Shown: piece by piece, positions 18,089 to 24,634 of the stretch
Layout: each line of letters opens with the position of its first letter
Numbering within the stretch: the first letter of the stretch is position 1
DNA from: Elusimicrobia bacterium GWA2_56_46
GTDB lineage: Bacteria > Elusimicrobiota > Elusimicrobia > Elusimicrobiales > UBA9959
Assembly: GCA_001799575.1 (NCBI GenBank)
Contig: MGTT01000026.1
Span: 1 to 64,000, forward strand
Direction: 5' to 3'
Length of the DNA stretch: 64,000 nucleotides
Notes under the pieces: generated by a model
Told to the model about the DNA's origin: nothing
The model's database searches: none
What the model saw: only the letters and a program-made list of their open reading frames with translations
Made by a program: the position numbers and the translations under genes

Positions 18089-18364
18089 ATGCAAGCTAAA
18101 ACCTGGGCCGTTTATATGGTTCGCTGCGCCAACGGCGCTTTGTATACCGGCATAACCAACAGATTGAAAGATCGTATCGCCGACCACAACTCCGGCAGGG
18201 GCGCTAAGTATACCGCCTCTTTCGGCCCCGTGAAGCTGGTCTGGCATAAAAAGAGCAGGACCCGCTCCAGCGCCTCGAAACTCGAGGCCAAAATAAAAAA
18301 ATTTTCCCGTGCTGAAAAAAGCAAGTTGATAGATTCCTTTCTTCCCGTCCCGCCTATTTTGTAA
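18089..18364 (+). CDS. GIY-YIG domain protein (UPF0213/YhbQ-like)
   Basis: A 91-aa single-domain GIY-YIG nuclease-fold protein. The segment WAVYMVRCANGALYTGITN corresponds to the GIY...YIG strands (here VYM and YTG), followed by the catalytic-type Arg in LKDRIADHNSGRGAKYT and a later Glu in KLEAKIKK. YhbQ/URI-type proteins are implicated in DNA repair or nucleic-acid cleavage, but their role is poorly defined. The gene begins immediately after the GNAT stop codon. Confidence 0.9.
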   Translation: MQAKTWAVYMVRCANGALYTGITNRLKDRIADHNSGRGAKYTASFGPVKLVWHKKSRTRSSASKLEAKIKKFSRAEKSKLIDSFLPVPPIL

Positions 18365-18429
18365 AATATACCCAGGTCGTTTCGGTATCCCATCCGCTTG
18401 TTTTGAGATTTTATTTTTCCAAATCGCTT

Positions 18430-19821
18430 ATGCCCGAAAATGAAAGCCTTTGCGTTCTAATACTTGCCGCCGGACTCGGTACGCGGATGAAGTCGGAACT
18501 GCCTAAAGTTCTCCACGTCCTGGGCGATCTGCCGCTGGCGGCGCGCGTGATAAAGAAAGTGTCGGCCCTTAAACCCTCCAAAATAGTCGTGGTCGTGGGG
18601 CATAAGGCCGGGCTGGTAAGGGAAGTCCTCGGGAAACACCTGGAGAAGGATCCCGTTGCCGCCAGGGTTGTTTTCGTCACCCAGAAACTGCTGAAAGGCA
18701 GCGGCCGCGCCGCGCAGGAGGCCCTGCCGGAGATCAGAAAGTCCGGGCATACTCTGGTTCTCTGCGGCGACGCGCCGCTTTTTAAGACGGAGACCCTTAA
18801 AAAGATGCGGACAGCTTATTTGAAGAAACGCCCCGGCTGCATGATCCTGACGGCGGATTTGGCCGACCCGGGCAGTTATGGTAGAATTAAAAGGGATCAG
18901 GCCGGCGCCGTTGAGTCCATCGTGGAAGCCTCGGACGCTTCCCCCGCGGAACTGGCCCTGAAAGAAGTCAATTCCGGAACCTATTTTTTTAAAACTTCCG
19001 CGCTGGTAAAAGCCGTTAAAACTCTCGGAAAAAAAGGCCCCAAAGGGGAATACTACCTGACCGATTCGGTGGAGAATATCCTCGCGGCGGGCGGGAAAGT
19101 CCTGGCGTTCAAGGCCTCCGACGAAACCGAGATAACCGGCATCAATTCCAGGAAAGACCTGGCCGGAGCCTACAAAATGATCAACAAAAGAGTCCTCCAG
19201 CGGCTTATGGAAAACGGCGTCACCATCGTGGATCCGGATAATACTTATATCGAGGAAGGCGTCAGGATAGGCAGGGACACCGTGATCCAGCCCGGCATGC
19301 ATATAAAGGGCGCGACGGTGATAGGCGGGAACTGTCGTCTTGGCCCTTACGGGGTCATCGAGGACTGCCGGATAGAGGACGGAGTGGAAATAAAATTTTC
19401 GTGCTGCCTGACTTCAAGCCGGGTCAGAACCGGCTCCATTATAGGGCCGTTCGCCCGCCTGCGCCCCGCCTCGGATGTGGGGCCGGATGCCGAGGTCGGA
19501 AATTTCGCCGAGGTTAAAAAATCGCGCATAGGCCGCGGCTCCAAGATGCACCACCACAGCTATGTGGGCGATACCAGGATGGGGGAAAAGGTCAACATCG
19601 GCGCCGGCGTCATAACCTGCAACTACGACGGGGTCAGAAAAAACAAGACCATAATAGGCGCCGGCGCCTTTATAGGCTCAAATACGAATCTGGTGGCCCC
19701 GGTAAAGATCGGCGCCGGCGCGTATACCGCCGCCGGCTCCACCATAACGGAAAACGTCCCGGGCGGAACGCTCGCCATAGCGCGCGCCCGGCAGGTGGTC
19801 AAACGGCTGAAAAAGAGGTAA
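18430..19821 (+). CDS. glmU: Bifunctional UDP-N-acetylglucosamine pyrophosphorylase / glucosamine-1-phosphate N-acetyltransferase
   Basis: Acetylates glucosamine-1-phosphate and couples it to UTP to give UDP-GlcNAc, completing the route started by glmS and glmM. The protein has 463 aa from the ATG at 18430; a TTG at 18403 would add nine residues and is less likely. The N-terminal uridylyltransferase domain shows LILAAGLGTRMKSELPKVLH. The C-terminal left-handed beta-helix has hexapeptide repeats and the acetyltransferase segments MHHHSYVGDT, NIGAGVITCNYDG and GAFIGSNTNLVAPV. It is followed by prs after 7 bases, as in Bacillus. Confidence 0.97.
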   Translation: MPENESLCVLILAAGLGTRMKSELPKVLHVLGDLPLAARVIKKVSALKPSKIVVVVGHKAGLVREVLGKHLEKDPVAARVVFVTQKLLKGSGRAAQEALPEIRKSGHTLVLCGDAPLFKTETLKKMRTAYLKKRPGCMILTADLADPGSYGRIKRDQAGAVESIVEASDASPAELALKEVNSGTYFFKTSALVKAVKTLGKKGPKGEYYLTDSVENILAAGGKVLAFKASDETEITGINSRKDLAGAYKMINKRVLQRLMENGVTIVDPDNTYIEEGVRIGRDTVIQPGMHIKGATVIGGNCRLGPYGVIEDCRIEDGVEIKFSCCLTSSRVRTGSIIGPFARLRPASDVGPDAEVGNFAEVKKSRIGRGSKMHHHSYVGDTRMGEKVNIGAGVITCNYDGVRKNKTIIGAGAFIGSNTNLVAPVKIGAGAYTAAGSTITENVPGGTLAIARARQVVKRLKKR

Positions 19822-19828
19822 CACTCAT

Positions 19829-20779
19829 ATGAGCGATTCATGGAAGACCGGGGCGCTTAAGGTGATCAGCGGCAGCGCTAATCCGGAACTGTCGCGGAAG
19901 ATCTGCGCTATTCTCGGCGTTCCGCTTTCGGAAGCCAGAGTAGGACGCTTTGCCGACGGCGAGATAGACGTCCATATTCTGGAGAACGTGCGCGGCAACG
20001 ATTGTTACGTTATCCAGCCCACCTGCCCTCCGGTGAACGAGAACGTCATGGAACTGCTGGTCATGATGGACGCCCTGAGGCGGGCTTCGGCCGGCCGCAT
20101 TACGGCCGTCCTGCCTTATTACGGCTACGCCAGGGCGGACCGTAAGCCCGCGCCCCGCGTAGCCATCACGGCCAAGCTGGTGGCCAACCTCATCACTTCC
20201 GCCGGCGCCAACCGCGTGATCACCATAGACCTGCACGCGGCCCAGATCCAGGGTTTCTTCGACATTCCGCTGGACCACCTGTACGCCAGGCCCGTGGTCC
20301 TGGAACACATCAAGAACAGGGACCTGACGAATATGGTCGTGGTATCCCCGGACGTGGGCAGCGTGGAGCGCGCCCGGTCTTTTGCCAAGCGCCTTAACGC
20401 CGGCCTGGTCATTATAGACAAAAGGCGGCCCCGCCCCAACGAGGCGACGATTTATAATATCATCGGCGACGTCAAAGGGATGAACTGCTTCATTTTCGAC
20501 GACTTGGTGGATACGGCCGGAACGCTGGTGCAGACGGCTTACGCCATAAAAGAGCACGGCGCGGCCAGTATCACGGCCGCCTGCACCCACGGGGTGCTGT
20601 CGCGGGACGCCATCGAAAAGATCCATAATTCCCCCATAGAAGAACTGATAATTACGGACACGATCCCCGCAAACGCCTCAAAAAGTGCTAAAATTAAGGT
20701 GATATCCGTGGCCGCGCTTCTGGCGGAAGCCATAAAGCGCAATCATGTGGGCCAATCTATAAGCGAACTTTTCAAGTAA
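19829..20779 (+). CDS. prs: Ribose-phosphate pyrophosphokinase
   Basis: Makes PRPP from ribose-5-phosphate and ATP for nucleotide, His and Trp synthesis. The protein has 316 aa, the standard class I length. Visible motifs are SGSANPELSRKI at the N-terminus, RADRKPAPRVAITAK, the DLHAAQIQGFFDIPLDHL metal/flexible-loop region and the PRPP loop FDDLVDTAGTL. It starts 7 bases after glmU and is followed by rplY after 12 bases, so glmU-prs-rplY form one unit. Confidence 0.97.
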   Translation: MSDSWKTGALKVISGSANPELSRKICAILGVPLSEARVGRFADGEIDVHILENVRGNDCYVIQPTCPPVNENVMELLVMMDALRRASAGRITAVLPYYGYARADRKPAPRVAITAKLVANLITSAGANRVITIDLHAAQIQGFFDIPLDHLYARPVVLEHIKNRDLTNMVVVSPDVGSVERARSFAKRLNAGLVIIDKRRPRPNEATIYNIIGDVKGMNCFIFDDLVDTAGTLVQTAYAIKEHGAASITAACTHGVLSRDAIEKIHNSPIEELIITDTIPANASKSAKIKVISVAALLAEAIKRNHVGQSISELFK

Positions 20780-20791
20780 TCAGGAGGAAGT

Positions 20792-21532
20792 ATGGAACAG
20801 TTAAAATTGGCGGCGCAGCTCAGGGAAAAAGCCGGGGTAAGGGGCGTTCTGAGTAAATTCAGGCTGGAGGGGATAATCCCCGCCGTAGTCTACGGGCTGA
20901 AGAAACCGCCGGAGCAGATCGCTGTTCCCGAAAAGGAAATGCTCAGCCTCCTCAAGCACGGGGCCAACGCCGTTCTCAAGCTGCAGTATACGGGCAAGGA
21001 AGACAACGTCATCATCAAGGAAGTCCAGCGCCATGTCGTAAGCGACAAGGTCATACACGTGGATTTTCACAGGATCTCGCTGACCGAGAAGATCACGGTC
21101 AAAGTCCATGTCAAGATCGTGGGAGAGGCTTTCGGAGTGAAAACCGAGGGCGGTCTGCTTGAACACGCGATGAGGGATTTCACCGTCCTCTGTCTGCCGA
21201 CCGATATCCCCAAAGAGATAGAAGTCGGGATCGCCGATCTGAAGCTCGGCGAGGCGATACGCGTCAAAGATATAAAGCACGATAAGGTGGAGATCCTGGA
21301 CGACCCGAATCATATTATCGTCAGCATCGTGGCGCCGAAAGAAGAAGTGGTTGAAACGCCCGTCGCCGCGGCCGGGGCCGCGGCCGGAGCCGCCGCCGCG
21401 GAGCCGGAGATCGTGGCGGGGAAAGGCAAGAAAGAAGAGGAAGGCGCCGAGGGCGCGGCCAAGCCCGGGGCTAAACCCGCGGCCGGGGCCGCCGCGAAGT
21501 CCGGAGAGAAGAAAGCCGAACCCAAGAAGTAA
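20792..21532 (+). CDS. rplY: 50S ribosomal protein L25 (general stress protein Ctc type)
   Basis: Binds 5S rRNA in the large ribosomal subunit. The 246-aa protein has an N-terminal L25 beta-barrel (about 1-95; FRLEGIIPAVVYGLK) and a C-terminal TL5/Ctc domain (about 100-190; EKITVKVHVKIVGEAFG, HIIVSIVAP). The last ~50 residues are a low-complexity Ala/Lys/Glu/Pro tail, common in GC-rich long-form L25. A strong AGGAGG ribosome site precedes the ATG. Position between prs and pth matches the Bacillus order. Confidence 0.96.
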   Translation: MEQLKLAAQLREKAGVRGVLSKFRLEGIIPAVVYGLKKPPEQIAVPEKEMLSLLKHGANAVLKLQYTGKEDNVIIKEVQRHVVSDKVIHVDFHRISLTEKITVKVHVKIVGEAFGVKTEGGLLEHAMRDFTVLCLPTDIPKEIEVGIADLKLGEAIRVKDIKHDKVEILDDPNHIIVSIVAPKEEVVETPVAAAGAAAGAAAAEPEIVAGKGKKEEEGAEGAAKPGAKPAAGAAAKSGEKKAEPKK

Positions 21533-21542
21533 GCTTTCCGGG

Positions 21543-21579
21543 GCGGGAGCGGGTCATACACTGGCCGGCTCCCGCTCTT
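21543..21579 (+). terminator. Hairpin between rplY and pth
   Basis: GCGGGAGC (21543-21550) pairs with GCTCCCGC (21568-21575), followed by TCTTTGCTTTT. It is terminator-like, with a broken T-tract, and lies 10 bases before the pth start, so it may be leaky or regulate pth translation. Confidence 0.55.
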
Positions 21580-21586
21580 TGCTTTT

Positions 21587-22165
21587 ATGATGGAAGAAAA
21601 GGTCTATATAGTCGCGGCTCTGGGCAATCCGGGCCGGGAATACGAACGCACCAGGCATAATATGGGTTTCCTGCTCGCGGACCGGGCCGTCCGCGCGGAT
21701 CCACAGGGGCGCTGGCGGGCCTGGAAAGATCTGGGGCAGTGTTTTGAGTCCAGACTGGGGGGAGCCAGGATCTTTTTTTTAAAACCCGCGACCTACATGA
21801 ATAATTCCGGCCTGGCTGTCAGGAGCCTGGCGGATTTTTATAAAGTGCGGGCTTCGGGGATTGTGGCCGTCTATGACGATATGTCCATCCCGTTCGGCGC
21901 GATAAAAATACGGCGCGGCGGTTCGGCGGGCGGACATAACGGAATGCTCTCGGTCGTGTCGGCCATGGGCACTCAGGAGATCGGCAGGATCAAGCTTGGC
22001 ATCGGTCCCAGGCCGCCCGGAATGGACGCGAAAAATTTTGTGCTGGGGCATTTCTCCAAAGAAGAAGAAGCCGGGCTGGCGCCGGCGCTGGAACGCGGAT
22101 TTGAGGCCCTGTTGACGGTCATTGAAAAAGGGCTGGACGAAGCGATGAACCGCTTTAATTTTTGA
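21587..22165 (+). CDS. pth: Peptidyl-tRNA hydrolase
   Basis: Recycles peptidyl-tRNA released from stalled ribosomes. The protein has 192 aa. Family motifs are ALGNPGREYERTRHNMGF (catalytic His in RHNMG), PATYMNNSG, VYDDMSIPFGAIKIRRGGSAGGHNG and RIKLGIGPRPPG. The ATG lies just after a terminator-like hairpin and has no clear ribosome site. Either of two Met codons in a row (21587, 21590) could be used. Placement after rplY repeats the conserved glmU-prs-ctc-pth order. Confidence 0.97.
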   Translation: MMEEKVYIVAALGNPGREYERTRHNMGFLLADRAVRADPQGRWRAWKDLGQCFESRLGGARIFFLKPATYMNNSGLAVRSLADFYKVRASGIVAVYDDMSIPFGAIKIRRGGSAGGHNGMLSVVSAMGTQEIGRIKLGIGPRPPGMDAKNFVLGHFSKEEEAGLAPALERGFEALLTVIEKGLDEAMNRFNF

Positions 22166-22201
22166 ACGGCCGCCGGCGCGCAGCGCGCCGGGCCGCGGAT
22201 T

Positions 22202-22432
22202 ATGATAGTGATCAACCCGTATCTTAAACTGTTCTTCGGACTTCTGATACTGCTGCTGGGGCTGGGTTATATCTACAGGCCTGATGTGATAGAACGCGTC
22301 AACAGGGTGCTCAAAGAGACCCTGCTTAACGATTCCTATGTCTCCCTGCACCGCAGGAACTGGGGATTCCTGCTGACCCTGGTAGGCGCCACGCTCATCT
22401 ATATGGGCGTCAGCAGATTAGGGGGCTGGTAA
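22202..22432 (+). CDS. Small membrane protein with two transmembrane helices
   Basis: A 76-aa protein. Helix one is residues about 8-25 (LKLFFGLLILLLGLGYIY) and helix two about 54-71 (WGFLLTLVGATLIYMGV), with a basic loop between them. No family was recognised. It follows pth after a GC-rich hairpin (about 22168-22199) and ends just before a good terminator, so it is probably the last gene of the pth transcript. Confidence 0.65.
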   Translation: MIVINPYLKLFFGLLILLLGLGYIYRPDVIERVNRVLKETLLNDSYVSLHRRNWGFLLTLVGATLIYMGVSRLGGW

Positions 22433-22446
22433 AAGCGGCGGTGGTC

Positions 22447-22501
22447 AGTGGATAGTGATTAGCAGACTGTTAGTCCGCTAATCGCTGTCCGCTTTTTTTT
22501 T
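22447..22501 (+). terminator. Rho-independent terminator built from a CAGTG/TAGTG repeat tract
   Basis: A 17-bp stem, 22447-22463 with 22477-22493, pairs throughout if three G-U pairs are allowed, and a run of nine T follows. The stem arms are 7-nt-phased (AGTGGAT-AGTGATT), so a repeat tract has become a terminator. It closes the pth transcript on the + strand and overlaps the 3' end of a short minus-strand ORF. Confidence 0.85.
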
Positions 22502-22661
22502 GGCCGGATTTTCCGCCGCCGGACATGGCGAACAGCCAGACCAGTTTATCGGTGGAACGTACCAGTCTGCCCCAATCTGTTTCAAGCGCGGGCGCCCGTT
22601 CGAACAACGGGATGCTGCGCTTTTCTTTGTCGTATTTTTTATCTATTTCTTCCCAGGTCAT
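22470..22661 (-). CDS. Putative 63-aa cytoplasmic protein
   Basis: Begins MTWEEIDKKYDKEKRS, preceded at a good distance by a G-rich ribosome site (GGGGGGGAG). The middle (FERAPALETDWGRLVRSTDK) looks protein-like, while the last ~12 residues (Gly/Lys/Ser/Gln-rich) are encoded by the opposing terminator repeat. It may be a real small gene whose end was overrun by a repeat tract. Function unknown. Confidence 0.45.
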   Translation of the reverse strand: MTWEEIDKKYDKEKRSIPLFERAPALETDWGRLVRSTDKLVWLFAMSGGGKSGQKKSGQRLAD

Positions 22662-22758
22662 ATCTCCCCCCCTGCGCTCCTTTCATAGTGTACAATAATC
22701 CAGCGGGGAGACAGGGGCCCAATGGCCCCGCGTCAGGCGGGTCTTAGGACCCATCAGC

Positions 22759-22829
22759 CCGAAAATTGCGATTGAAGTCGTATCGTATGGAAAAAATCCG
22801 TGGATAAAAATATCCATGGCAATTTTCGG
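22759..22829 (+). other. Structured intergenic segment
   Basis: An 11-bp stem, CCGAAAATTGC (22759-22769) with GCAATTTTCGG (22819-22829), encloses an inner TGGATA/TATCCA hairpin. A GGGTC/GACCC hairpin lies just upstream (22740-22753). It does not match any riboswitch that I can recognise, and no coding potential is seen. Confidence 0.4.
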
Positions 22830-22835
22830 AAGGAG

Positions 22836-22925
22836 AAAGGCTAAAGGTTTAAGGATGAGGGAAAAAATGCGGAAAGCATGAGGTTTTTTTCCGCCCTTTA
22901 GCCTTTATCCCTCATCCTTCGTCCT
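22836..22925. repeat. 7-nt-phased AAAGGCT tract with inverted half
   Basis: The left part reads AAAGGCT-AAAGGTT-TAAGGAT-GAGGGA. The right part (22892-22925) reads as CCTTTAG-CCTTTAT-CCCTCAT-CCTTCGT on the + strand. The two can pair through AAGGATGAGGG/CCCTCATCCTT, and T8 lies between them. It sits at the 3' end of the minus-strand gene 22926-23348 and may terminate it. Confidence 0.7.
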
Positions 22926-23348
22926 TTACTTTGCGGGAGTGTCTATTGTGATCACGGCTTTTTTGCCGAAGACGAAGAGAGGGCTCTTTAGGGAACCCAT
23001 CAAATCTCCATGCCTGAACACGCCAAGTTTGCCGTGATTATTAACGAAAGCTTCCAGGTAGATTTTCTTGGTGAGGACGTCCGGGAGTATGAGGTTGGAG
23101 GGCGTCATCTGGAAATTTACGGGGAAAACCGGATTAATGATCTTTTTTACCGCCACGGGCACTCCACCCTCGTTTCTAGCCACCAGAAAAAGCATCGTGT
23201 TGGGCCTGGCCGCGCGGTCGGCAAGTTCGGAAGTTATCTCCGCAGTGCCTTTGACGAGGAAGAAAGTCCTGAGGGCAAGAGGATAGAGCAAATAAGCTGA
23301 CAGTACGAAAAAACCGAGGAAAAAAAGCAGAAAAAGCGTTTTCTTCAT
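22926..23348 (-). CDS. Membrane-anchored protein resembling the CycH/CcmI C-terminal domain
   Basis: A 140-aa protein. Residues about 4-26 are a transmembrane anchor (LFLLFFLGFFVLSAYLLYPL). The rest reads like the C-terminal periplasmic domain of cytochrome c biogenesis protein CcmI/CycH: LFLVARNEGGVPVAVKKI, then a beta-strand with a 'P...NLILPD' element and a final GDLMGS. The TPR part of CcmI is missing and no ccm gene is nearby, so a role in cytochrome maturation is not implied. It is a single gene on the minus strand. Confidence 0.6.
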   Translation of the reverse strand: MKKTLFLLFFLGFFVLSAYLLYPLALRTFFLVKGTAEITSELADRAARPNTMLFLVARNEGGVPVAVKKIINPVFPVNFQMTPSNLILPDVLTKKIYLEAFVNNHGKLGVFRHGDLMGSLKSPLFVFGKKAVITIDTPAK

Positions 23349-23493
23349 AACTCCGGGGTGCGCAGTAAATTCTATAAAATTAACGCGGCGTATGCCATTT
23401 CTCCCGGTTCTCTAAATCCTCTGATAAGCGATAATTCCGCCGGCACGACCCCGTCCGCAATGTTCTTCTCATCAATGACCACAACAAAACAGG

Positions 23494-23529
23494 AACACAA
23501 AAGCCCGCCTTTCAGCGGGCTTTTGTGTT
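23494..23529. terminator. Strong bidirectional terminator
   Basis: A perfect 15-bp stem (AACACAAAAGCCCGC with its complement) around a 6-base loop, flanked by A-rich and T-rich arms, so it can terminate in both directions. It lies 25 bases past the stop of the minus-strand gene 23555-24217. Confidence 0.9.
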
Positions 23530-23554
23530 TTGAACAAACAGGCTAAGTATAGGC

Positions 23555-24217
23555 TCAGTTGCTCAATTCGTCTATCTTGTTCTGAATGAACCGTGAATGA
23601 TGCACGTTGTCATTATCCTGAAGTTCCTTAAACAACATTTTTTTCAACATGGCCTTTATATCCGATGAAGCCCCTTTGGCTATTCTCACGGCTGAGCTTA
23701 TACATCTTTCGCTATAGTCAATATTATCTTTCGTGCGCTCGCGCATTACACCCGATACCGCGAGGTTTTTAATGAAAGCAAATGGCGAATTGGAAGCGAT
23801 ATCTTCCATATGTCCGACCAGAACCAGACTATAACTGATATTATCGGTGCCACCGAGTTCTTCAAGCAGCCCTAAGGCGATAGAAAACTGGAGTTCTTCA
23901 TCTTTCCTGTTGTCCTGGGCCATAGTGCGCAAGCGGCCTGCCGTTATATAACGGTAATTATTATCGGTCTTGGAGTGAAGATCCCTGAGTAATTTTCTGG
24001 CTATGGCCGTATTGTCGTTAGCAGAAGGAGCGGCTTTGGGAACCGGGACGGTTACACCACCCTTTTCCGTGGCGGCAAACCGGGAATCCAGCGCCTCGTT
24101 ATCAAGCGGCGTGTCCCTGAGATCCGTCGGTATATGTCCGCGTGAATTGTTAATGTAAGCGAACCCCGCCGCCGTCACGACCACGGCCGTGAGTGTGTAT
24201 GTCCTCCAGTTTTTCAT
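23555..24217 (-). CDS. Exported or membrane-anchored protein of unknown function
   Basis: A 220-aa protein. The N-terminus (NWRTYTLTAVVVTAAGFAYI) is an uncleaved anchor or signal. The rest is helical and soluble, with regularly spaced helices (LQFSIALGLLEELGG, NIDYSERCISSAVRIAKGAS) that could be HEAT/ARM-like. It is richer in Asn, Asp and Thr and lower in GC than neighbours. A GGAGGGG ribosome site precedes the ATG. A strong terminator follows. No family was recognised. Confidence 0.7.
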   Translation of the reverse strand: MKNWRTYTLTAVVVTAAGFAYINNSRGHIPTDLRDTPLDNEALDSRFAATEKGGVTVPVPKAAPSANDNTAIARKLLRDLHSKTDNNYRYITAGRLRTMAQDNRKDEELQFSIALGLLEELGGTDNISYSLVLVGHMEDIASNSPFAFIKNLAVSGVMRERTKDNIDYSERCISSAVRIAKGASSDIKAMLKKMLFKELQDNDNVHHSRFIQNKIDELSN

Positions 24218-24228
24218 AACCCCTCCAT

Positions 24229-24300
24229 AACCCTGATTTCGGATTCCAGATTCCGGATTAGACCGGATTCCGGATTGAAGATTGCGGATTCAAGATCGCC
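24229..24300. repeat. 7-nt-phased GATTCCG tract
   Basis: Reads as successive 7-mers GGATTCC-AGATTCC-GGATTAG, then GGATTGA-AGATTGC-GGATTCA-AGATCGC. It is the same family as the tract at 63353-63422 and different in sequence from the CAGTG and AAGGCTA families, but it shares the 7-nt period. Confidence 0.85.
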
Positions 24301-24530
24301 GGAATGTCTCTTAATCTCGGATTCTTCAAACTTAAATCCTGAATGGTATTTCCTCCATAGTGTAGCCCCCCTCCCGCGTTTTGTCAAGGGCCTGTAGAGG
24401 GCCTGTAGAGCCCGAATTGAATCGGCTAAAATGTTACCGGAGCCCGAATTCATTTGTCGAATTTTTTTAAAATGTCATGGTTCCGTTCCCGGCGCAACAA
24501 TCTGTTAACAATCATTTAACATTCCATTTA

Positions 24531-24559
24531 TTGACTGCCGGGGGTTTGTGTATTACACT
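24531..24559 (+). promoter_or_regulatory. Sigma70-type promoter of the coiled-coil operon
   Basis: TTGACT (24531-24536), a 17-base spacer and TACACT (24554-24559) form a good vegetative promoter. Transcription would start near 24566, about 70 bases before the ATG. Confidence 0.7.
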
Positions 24560-24580
24560 TGATTAGAAGATATATAAGGG

Positions 24581-24612
24581 GCCGTTTGAGGGCCAGAGGC
24601 CTTTGAGACGGC
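24581..24612 (+). promoter_or_regulatory. Leader hairpin before the giant coiled-coil gene
   Basis: GCCGT...ACGGC closes an inner GGGCC-AGA-GGCCT stem. The outer arms share TTTGAG on both sides as an internal loop. It ends about 7 bases before the AGAGGA ribosome site and could control translation or mRNA stability. Confidence 0.5.
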
Positions 24613-24634
24613 ACCTCCAGAGGAATGGAAAACT

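Larger units (their letters stand above)
24301..24634 (+). other. Intergenic region carrying the promoter and leader of the coiled-coil operon
   Basis: The first ~150 bases hold nothing recognisable, apart from a direct repeat of GGCCTGTAGAG (about 24389-24410). An AT-rich stretch with repeated AACAATC/TTAAC words (24496-24522) precedes the promoter at 24531-24559 and could be an operator or UP element. The leader contains a hairpin at 24581-24612. Confidence 0.5.

Noticed and set aside
18403-18429. TTG start extending glmU by nine residues
   Set aside because: The ATG at 18430 begins exactly where GlmU proteins begin, and the extension has no support.
22690-22835. Riboswitch before a minus- or plus-strand gene
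   Set aside because: No known aptamer core could be recognised, and the nearest + strand gene is far away.
23358-23546. 62-aa + strand ORF
   Set aside because: Runs through the strong bidirectional terminator and has no ribosome site or protein-like pattern.
24214-24453. Minus-strand 79-aa ORF upstream of the exported protein at 23555-24217
   Set aside because: Half of it is the translation of a 7-nt-phased repeat tract and the rest has no recognisable pattern; its ATGA overlap with the next gene appears accidental.
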